From: Chara braunii
Taxonomy: Eukaryota; Streptophyta; Charophyceae; Charales; Characeae
Direction: 5' to 3'
DNA: 58,999 nt
NCBI GenBank assembly: GCA_003427395.1
Contig: BFEA01000300.1
Coordinates: 1,650,609-1,709,607 of the forward strand
Shown: positions 35,901 to 44,849 of the stretch, piece after piece
How the letters are laid out: each line of letters begins with the position of its first letter
Numbering within the stretch: the first letter of the stretch is position 1
Program-made: the position numbers and the translations under genes
Notes under the pieces: model-generated
The model's input: the letters and a program-made list of their open reading frames with translations, nothing else
Told to the model about the DNA's origin: nothing
The model's database searches: none

Positions 35901-38900
35901 TAGGCGTTGTTGCTGCCGTAGGTACGTGTGCATGAAGCATCACTCGGTGGGTCGGAAGAATGGTAAACATTTGGAAAGATGTGTAAGAGTGTGACCTTTA
36001 TGATAGATAACATATATATCCGTTACGGGATTCGAACCTGTTGCTTTTGCCATGAAAAAGCCATGTCCCATACCTGCAGACGAAAAGGAGCTCAGAATGT
36101 GCTTGTAGCTAAGATCCGAATTCAAAGGGAAACAGCCCGTATCATACCATTGTTGATGCGTCTACACGAAGTGTGAGCATGCGAGAGCATAGAGGGACGG
36201 TGAGGGTGGTGCGATAGAGCAAAAGAATCTCGTTTCGGGTGGATCTGAGCATATAGTTGTAGTTGCAGGGTTCTATTTTCCACCTTTTTCCGAGATGTTG
36301 CATGAGAAGATGACCGTTGGCACCTTTTTCTATCTCTTTCTAGTTTCAACCTTCTCCGACGTGGTGCCTGAGAAGATGACGATTGGCACCTTTTTCTCTC
36401 TGTTTTTTTTGACAGCTGGCATTTGTTTGGGTCCTGACTTCCCTGTGTGTGTATTGTCTGTGTCATTCTCTTCGAAACAATGGTTGGTCTTTGCCAGAGC
36501 TTGGTTAGGAGGGAGGTTACGGTTGTGCAGCGCGAGCAAGCCCAACAGGAAATAGAAGAGCGACTGACCGTGAAGGATGAGGTAAGACTCTCGATTTGAC
36601 TTTATCATTGCTTTCGAGTATGGCAATCCCATCCGAGGATGACCTCTTTGCTTCTGGGGTTCATGTGTTTATGTATGTACTTGAGCGTTGCTCTTTTTCT
36701 TTTTCCTTTTGCACAGTGAGGCGACAAGGAAAGGACATTTAAAATTGTGATGACTGTTTTGCAGAGGGATGGGAAAGAGTTGGACATGGTATTGAGTACT
36801 GCCTTAAGTACTCGATACCAGTACTCAATACCATGGAGGTGGACGAATTGCCTCCAGTACCGCCTTCCCCTGGACAGGACCGGATGGTCATTATGGCTGT
36901 CCCTAGACTGAAAGTAACACCAAATGCAGGGGTAATGACCGTACGTACTATTTAGGGGAAGATGGTAGTACACATACATCTGCAGTGCTGGAAGCAATCG
37001 GTCCACCTTCACTGAGATCATTGCGGTCTGTGCAAGATAGCTATTTGCACCGACACTGTGCGTTCTGCACGTAGGTACAGTGTCTCTATCTGCAGTGCTG
37101 GAGACACTGTACCTAGACTGGAATTTGCACCAAATGCAGGTATAAGACCGCAGTCCGTGCATACCTCTTGGCCACCTCCACTGTACTTGGCAGGTATGCA
37201 AAGCCTGCATGTTACATCAAAAGCCGGCTTTGAAATTGTGAAGTAAAATTAAAAACACAATTTGTCCTGAAAACGATATTTGTTTAGAAGTCCTGCATCC
37301 GGAAGTTGATACCATATATTTGTAGCAAAGCGCACGTGCGTTGTATAGGAATACAAGGCATCCCGTGCGTTCTATTTTTAAATAATGCACGCGCGCTTTG
37401 CTTTGTTCGGGGGAAGACTGGAGGAGACCACGGGCTGACATCAAGGCTCTTGATGAGGATCAGTTGGAGATGGCTGGTTGGTCTATGATGCTGTCTACAG
37501 ATTGACTAATTACACATTGAAGTTATGCTATGAAATTCTGGGAAAAGGGCTGATTCGTGGAAACGCAATCCAAAGCTGCTTTTGCTTCCTTGTGGGCGGC
37601 ACATGACTGTGGGACTTAGTGTCACGATGCTGCTATCTTTGGTAATACTGTGTGTGCAGGAGTTGCGAAGTGCAAAGGAGAGGCTGCTGGATAATGAGCA
37701 TGACGTAAAGATTGAGAGGGAGAGGCTGAAGGAACTGGAAGCGTTGCTCTCAAGGCGTCAGGATATCCTTGAACAGCAGAAGCAGCAACTGGTACGTGGT
37801 TTGCTTGGTCTGTTAGTCAGCTATGTGACGTGAACGAGAGTTGGGAACGACTGTTGCCAAAGAGCTAAATCTTGTTTGGGCCGATGTTCTTGCATCTCTG
37901 TTTTTTGTTTTGTTTTTTTTTTTTCGCCCCGGTGGACCACGGGGCAGATTAAAAAAAAAAAAAAAAAAACGCTTGGGTCACTAGGCGAGGTGGTGCATCC
38001 CCCCCTAGTGCCCTCGCAGGTGCTCCAGTCTATTGGTGAGGAGCAGCACCTGCCGGAAACCGGGTCCAGCGACCCATAAAACAGCAACTATGTTTTTGGA
38101 ACCTGTATTGGGCCGCTCCTCACTGATACCCTCCAGAACTACTACTCCACAGATATTAAACGCATCAAAACAGATATTACACTAAGGTATTGGATCTCAT
38201 ATCTTATCAGTCACGCATCAAAACAGATATTACACTAAGGTATTGGATCTCATATCTTATCAGTTTGTATTGTGCTCTTTCTAATGGTCTGACTCTATTC
38301 TGGCGCACAAGCCGTGTTTTTTGTAGGTTGGGTTGGCAGTAAGGCTGTGGCTATGCATATGCTCTGTCATTGACGTTCACTTGCGTCTGAATGGTACTTG
38401 AACAGCATGACTCTGCTCGCATGCAGAAGCGGTTAGCAGGGACCACCACTTTCAGCCCCAGGTTAACACCCCCCCCCCCCCCCCCCAAGCACTGAGAAGT
38501 GCGTTTGGGGATTTTTTTTTCAGTTTTTTTTTTTTTTAAGCCCTGCTTTACTTTTTGTCAAGGTCTGTGTGTGCCAAGTTTGTTGTTTGTTTGGGTCGTG
38601 GGGATGAGTGTCTTGGCCAGCCCTGAAATCGTGCAATCCTGAAAACTGAAAGAGCGAATTTTGCATGAAAACACACTTTTGCCTTGGGGTTTAAGGCCCA
38701 TTTGATTTTTTTTTTTTTTTTTTTTTTTTGGCTGTTGGTTTATTTGGTGTCCACTCTATGGAATGGTGACAAGTCTGGCTTGAAGGTGTGAGACGTTTGT
38801 TATAATGGCCCGGAAAGCACCCTGAAAAGTTAGGCTCTGTTAACCACGTCCTTGCACAGCATGGCTCTGCATGGCTTGTGCATTCCTGTTTGTGCGCTCC

Positions 38901-41900
38901 CTGAACTGCATGGCTGCTGAAAATTTCATGTTCCGCCGATTTTTGCACTGGGCTCCCTGGCAAACAATGGATGAGCTCATGGCTATCGGTTTGGTTTGCC
39001 TTTCCTCTCCTTAGTTGCTTTCTTCTGTGCTTGTTTGTGTAAGCAGGCTTGTTATTGCTGCCAGGTTTGGTTGTTCCGTGTCCCTCTTGCAGCTGCGTGA
39101 ATCGCGTCTATGCATGTTCTGTCAGAACATGGGTTTGGACCTGGTTCCAAATTCCTTGCTGGAGTTGGGTTGTCGCCTTTCTAGCTGTCAGTATGGTATT
39201 TTGCACCCCTCCTGGCTCATTCCTACATACCTGTTCTTACTATGGATAGCTGGATTCGTTACCACATCACTGTTGTTGGACTGGTTTTGTGAATGAGAGC
39301 TTCAGTAATGATCTCATGTGCATGACTGTCGCTCTCCGCTTGTGGTCCGTGTTGCAGTCGTCGAGGGAGAGTGCTGTGACGGAGAGGGAGCTTTCAGCAG
39401 CTTCTACTGTTCACAACCTCAAATTGGAGAGGGAGGAGCTCGAGAGGAAAGAACGTGATATTCGGCTGCAACGAGAAGAGATTGAGGAACAGCAGGCCTT
39501 GCTGAACGACAGTCAACGGCATGCACAGCAGTGGGAAGCGAAATTGGAAATGAGAGAGAGGAATCTGGAAGCCAAGGAAGATTCCCTGAAGGAGCGCCAG
39601 CAGGAGGTTGAGCTGCGTGTGAAGGGAATCCTGGACAAGGAGAGGGAAGTGAAAATGGAGAGACGGCGAATTGAGATGGTCTCAAAGAAGTTGGAGGAGG
39701 AGAAAGAAGAGGTGCGGCTGGAGAGAGAGGCGGTGAAGAAGGAACGAGAGGTAATCTGTAATGAGCAAGAAGAGCTGCGAAAGGAGGCTGAGGAGTTCAA
39801 GAGGCTGAGAGAGGAGGCAGAAACCCTTCGTGACAATGCTTTGGCAAGAAGAGCAGAGCTCAAGAAGGACAAGGATGATCTGGCACGGGAGAGGGAAGAC
39901 TTGCTGAGAAGAAGGGATGACCTGAGGAAGGAGAAGGAGGCGATTGTCAAGGAGCGGGAGGAGCTGAAGAAGGAGAGAGAATTGGTTGTGCAGAAAAAGG
40001 AGCAAGTGAGTGCCGATCGTGAGAATGTTGAAACAGAGAGGGATGAGCTAGAAAGGGGGAGGAGTGAATTGGAGAAGGAGAGGGAGGAGCTTAAGCAACT
40101 CAGAGTGGATTATTCCAAGGAATTTGAAGGCCTACTTAAGCTCAAGGATGATCTTTCCGAAAAGGATCGCAGCATTAAGATGGAGAGCAGGCGGGTTGAG
40201 ATTGAGTTTAGGACACTGAAGGAGGAGAAGGAAACTGTACGTCGAGAGTTGGAGGAAGCGAGGAAGGAAAGGGAGAAGGTGCAGCAGATGAAGGTGGACG
40301 TGAAGAATGAGAGAACGGAGCTGGAGGTTTGGAAGGAGGAGATGGAGATTGAAAGGGACAGGCTGGAGCGGGAAAAGCAGGACGTGAGAAGAGAGCGGGA
40401 AGTCCTAGTGAGGCACGAGGAGGTGCATGTGAAGTGGAAGATAGAGGTTGAGGAATCGCAGAGAAGCATCAAGATTGAGAAGAAGAAAATTGAAGTGGAT
40501 GCCCGTGCATTGAAGGATGAACGGGAGGGATTGAAAAAAGAACGAGAGGAAATTGCTAGGGCAAGAGACCTTCTGGACATCGATAGGGAAACCCTCAAGA
40601 AGGAAAGAGAGGCCCTGGATAGGGACAAGTCAGAATTGGATACGGAAAGGGAGAGATTGGAAGCCAAGGCTGATGTTCTGGAGAAAGAGCGGGAGGAGCT
40701 TGAAGCGGAACGCGAGATGGTGAAGAAGGATATGGAAAGCTTGAGCAGACAGGAAGCCAGGTACACGTCAGAGATTTTGCAGAAAGAGACCGAGCTCAGT
40801 ATTGAGAAGAGAAGGTGGAAGGAGGAATTTGAAGAGATTCGCATAACTCGAGAGGTCCTTATTAGGGAGAAGGAGGAATTCTCAAGGGAGAAGGAGGAGG
40901 TTTCAAAACGGCGCGAAGAGTACCACTTGGAGAAGCAAGACTTGGAGGGTGAGAGGGAGGCCTTGGAAAGGGAAAGGGTGGAGCTAGCCCTGAAGAGGGA
41001 GGAACTCAAAAGGGCAAGAGAGCTTCACTCTAAGCAGGAGGATGAGTTGTCGAAGACAATGGAGGAGATGCTGGCAAAGGAGAGGATGTTGAAGAGTGAA
41101 CGGCGGAAGTTGGAAAGTGCAAGCGGCAAGCTGAAGGAAGAGAGGGAGGATCTTGCAGCGGAGCTAAATGATGTCAAGAGAGAGAGGGATGATGTGATCA
41201 GGGAGCGGGAGTCTGTCAGGAAGGAGAAGGATGAGCTGCTCCTGGAGAGAGATGATTTGGAAAAGGGAAGGGAGGATCTTAGAAGAGAGAGAGAAGAAGT
41301 TCGGCGAGAAAAGGACGAGCTGAGGAGAGAGAGGCTGCAGCTTCTTCGACAAGAGGAGAGTTTGGTCAAGGATAGAGATGATCTAATGAGGGACAGGTCG
41401 AACATGTCAAAGGTTGAGCTTGAGCTCAGCAAGCAAGTGGAGGAGCTGAGGAGACAGAGAGAGGAGTTGGAGGTGGTGAAGGAAAGACTTTGTGATCAGA
41501 AAGAGGCTCTGAATCTCCAGAGTATGGAGCTGACTAGGCAGGGCGAGGAGCTGCGCAGACGAATGGATGACCTAGCAAGGGTGGACGACTCCATGCGGCG
41601 AAGGCGAGAAGCAATGCTTGTCGAAGCCAATGCAGCGGTTAACCATTCTGGCAGCCTTGTTGCGACTCTCTTAGCAAATGTTGTCGAGGTTGAGGATGGA
41701 GCCACTGCAGTCCTGGCCTTGCCACAGGGCCTTGCACTGAGTGGTGAGGACCACCAAGGTGGACGCAGCAGAGATGAGCGAAGTGGTCAGGAAAGGGTTT
41801 CTGAAGGTGGTAGGGAGGAGACAGATAAGGTGTCATGGAGAAGTGAAACTCGAGTCAGCAGTAAGTTGAGGGAAGCAAGGAGCTACTACCTTCGGCAGCA

Positions 41901-43747
41901 CGCAGCAGAATCTGAGAACCGCCGAAGTATACCAGCGAGTGCAATTGCAGAGGAGGATGAGAGGGCATTTGAAGCGCGCAAGCGGAAGAGAGGGCACAGT
42001 GAGCTCTCGCGGAATGATTTGCAGAGAGATGATTCGGCACCAGGTACTCAATGCGGAGAGGCGGAGGAGCAACAGGGCAACACGGATAGACGGGTAGATG
42101 TAGTTAGCAGTGCGGGACGTAGTGGAACACCACCGAGCGCACCCAGCGGTATGGACGGCTCACCCCAGCGTCGTCGGACGAGGTCGATGCAGGATGTTAT
42201 TGACAAGGGAAACGAAATATGGATGGCATCAGGTGTAGAGGCAGATGAGGTGATGGACATAGGGAAATCGGATGCTATGGAAGGCCGGAGGAGGTGGAAA
42301 TCACGGGCCCTGGCTGATGCAGAAGAGGAGGCAACGGAAGATGACACAGGCAAGGAGGAATCGGTGGGTGTAAGGAAGCGAGAGAGAACTGTCAAGTATA
42401 ACCTTCGGAGGACAACAGTGTAAGTTCCCAGCTTCAGATCAAACATGTCCAATCTGCTGGTGTAAGAAGTCCAATGGTTATTTGATATGGTACTGGGGTG
42501 ATGATACCCCTGACTGGCTGGATATATCAGCGCTAGGAACTTCAAATTTCCCATATGGCTTTCAGTGGGGGAACTGTTTATTTCTTGTATAACGTTCAGC
42601 AATCGAAAGTTAGAAACTGAATTTTCTACGTGTCCTCTGTCGCTCTCTTTCTCTCTCTATCTCTGTATCAACCTACCTGTTCTTCCCTACCTCATGTGGC
42701 AAGGAGACTGTGGTGTCTGGCATGCGGAAGCAGTCGACAAAACGTGCAGTACTGGGTCTGCCGAAACACTCGAGATGATCATTTGACCTACCATTTATTG
42801 TCTAATGAGTAGAGGGATGCTTGTTTTATATTCACTTGATGAATGGGTTGTGTTTGCAGGTATCATCAAGCCAAACGAGTGGTGGAGCATAACAGAGATG
42901 ATCAGGCTTCTGGAGGTGGAGCTGCCATGGCAGTACAGGTTGCAGGCACATCTGCTGGGCTTGTGCCCCCTTCTCCAGAAATGGTGCGATTCCTCTTTCA
43001 GTGTTATACATCTGCTTTGTCAGCTGAATGCAAGCCTCCGTTTCTATTGTACATTGTTTTAGGTGTTTCAAATACAAGACTTTCACAAAACGTATAAAAT
43101 AAAAGCAACTAATAATGCTGGTTACTACTCCTATCAAGGCTAAAAGAAAGCTCCGCAATCTACAGCAGCAAAAAGAGAGAAAATTTGCTGCAAAATCCTG
43201 CTAATGGAGGTATTCCTGCCAATGAAAACATAGTAATAGACATTGTAATAGCTAAAATAGGATTCGTTAATGCTAACGCGGCTAAATCCGCTATATATTC
43301 TCCAAATTATGGAAGGTCAAGGTGATTGTCAGCTGAAGTTGTTTGATGCGTGAGCCCACACGCTGCTTTTTAGTTCTGTCTGGCAGCGTCGGGTCTTGCT
43401 CCACTACAGAACATTCGAACTGTATCTGGAGGCACAGTGGTCCATACACACCCACAATGTCGAGTTGGCATGCATCTGGGCAAGTACACAGTTGAGATAC
43501 ATATGGGATGTTGCGTAGTTGAGGGCTTGCACCCTCCTATGCCAACGGAGGAGGGAGATGGTGGCAATAGACGAGAAGCGGGAGGTAGCAGACACAGAAC
43601 AAGGAGAGAAGACCATGGTGAAAGGGAGGTTGGTGGGGGAATATCGGGAGTGGGGATGAAGGGTGCGAATTAAAAGATGGAATCAAACAGACTCGGGGGA
43701 ATGGAAAAGAATGAAAGGTAGAAAAGGGAGCAGGTAGGGAAGAACTC

Positions 43748-43828
<81 letters not shown>

Positions 43829-44800
43829 GCCGCTGTCCCATGTGGTGACGCCATGCAACAAGTGACTGAAAGAGAGGTTGTAGAGAGCAAGAGAGAGAGA
43901 GCGAGAGAGAGCTGGCAGCAGTGCGTGGGACGAGGCTGCTTTGCGTGGACAGTGCCACCACCAAGCTTGCGAACACCGTCACACAGCACTGCTGAGCTTT
44001 GGAACAGCGCCATGTGGCATCGCTGCCAAGTTTGGAAACAACATCGGGGAGAGTATCACTGCCATGTGGCATTTAGGCCACGGATATCTCACTGATGTTT
44101 TTCGTGTGTGAGGGCACACTGGCTTTGCTAGTGCAGTATTGCATGCCTGTGGGCGGTTATTTTTCCTGCTATTGGAAACAGCCATGGCAAGCTGCTTTTG
44201 GCGTTACTTGGTTGGCCTGCTAGTGGCACTCGCCTCTTATACTCTCTTGGTCTGTAGGTCTTTGTTGGGGAGGGACAGGGGTGTGTGGGGAGAGTCGTTC
44301 CAGCAGCCCAACTCATATAGCATCATCCAACCTGCATAATACCAACCAGCATAAGCCCATACAGGACTATCCAACCCACATAGTATGACTCACCCCGCCT
44401 ACTACCCACCTCTTGTAGTACCTGACAGCCACACCACCCAGGCCATGAGGTATCACCCAGCCTACATAATATCACCCACGTGGTCATGCCACACAAAGCA
44501 CCACCCATCCATCATTGTATGACGTAGCTGTGGCATGCTCTTTCCTTTTTGCATTTTGAAAACACTTGTGGTCCATTTCAAGTAAATGAGGGTTCTCTTT
44601 TGGGGGTGGGTTCTCTCTGTTTCGAGCGGATCCTTGCAGTCGAGCTCACTTAGCATTATAGCATTATCAAGCCTACATGGTACCATCACGCCCACATACA
44701 GACATTCATGACCGCCACAGAGAGAGAGAGTATCTTTGCCCGCACCAGGCAAAGCTGGGGGGTGTGTGGGCGTAATGTTTTGAACGGTGTAGTGAAGGGG

Positions 44801-44849
<49 letters not shown>

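Larger units (their letters stand above)
36582..37659 (+). other. Intron 5 with perfect inverted repeats
   Basis: Contains a 13-bp perfect inverted repeat GGTACAGTGTCTC/GAGACACTGTACC (37074-37113, 14-nt loop) and a second inverted-repeat cluster at 36788-36832. Diverged direct copies of CCTAGACTG...ACCAAATGCAGG occur near 36903 and 37112. Confidence 0.65.
37792..39357 (+). other. Intron 6 with U2-like/LINE-tail insertion
   Basis: Carries a minus-strand retroposed block at 37901-38264 (see separate entries), an 18-base C run near 38469-38486 and a long T run at about 38707-38729. The remainder shows nothing recognisable. The last 69 nt are open in frame with exon 7 but are intronic. Confidence 0.65.

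Noticed and set aside
39289-39357. ATG at 39289 as start of a separate 1044-residue protein
   Set aside because: The 23 codons before 39358 lack coiled-coil character, and a good acceptor (GTTGCAG) precedes 39358. Exons 1-6 upstream supply the conserved family N-terminus in phase.
39513-41432. Long Ser/Leu-rich frames on the minus strand opposite exon 7
   Set aside because: They are antisense shadows of an E/K/R-rich coiled coil; composition explains them.
43537-44095. Frames of 115-158 codons around the GA tract in intron 8
   Set aside because: Open only because (GA)n encodes RE/ER or SL/LS in all frames.
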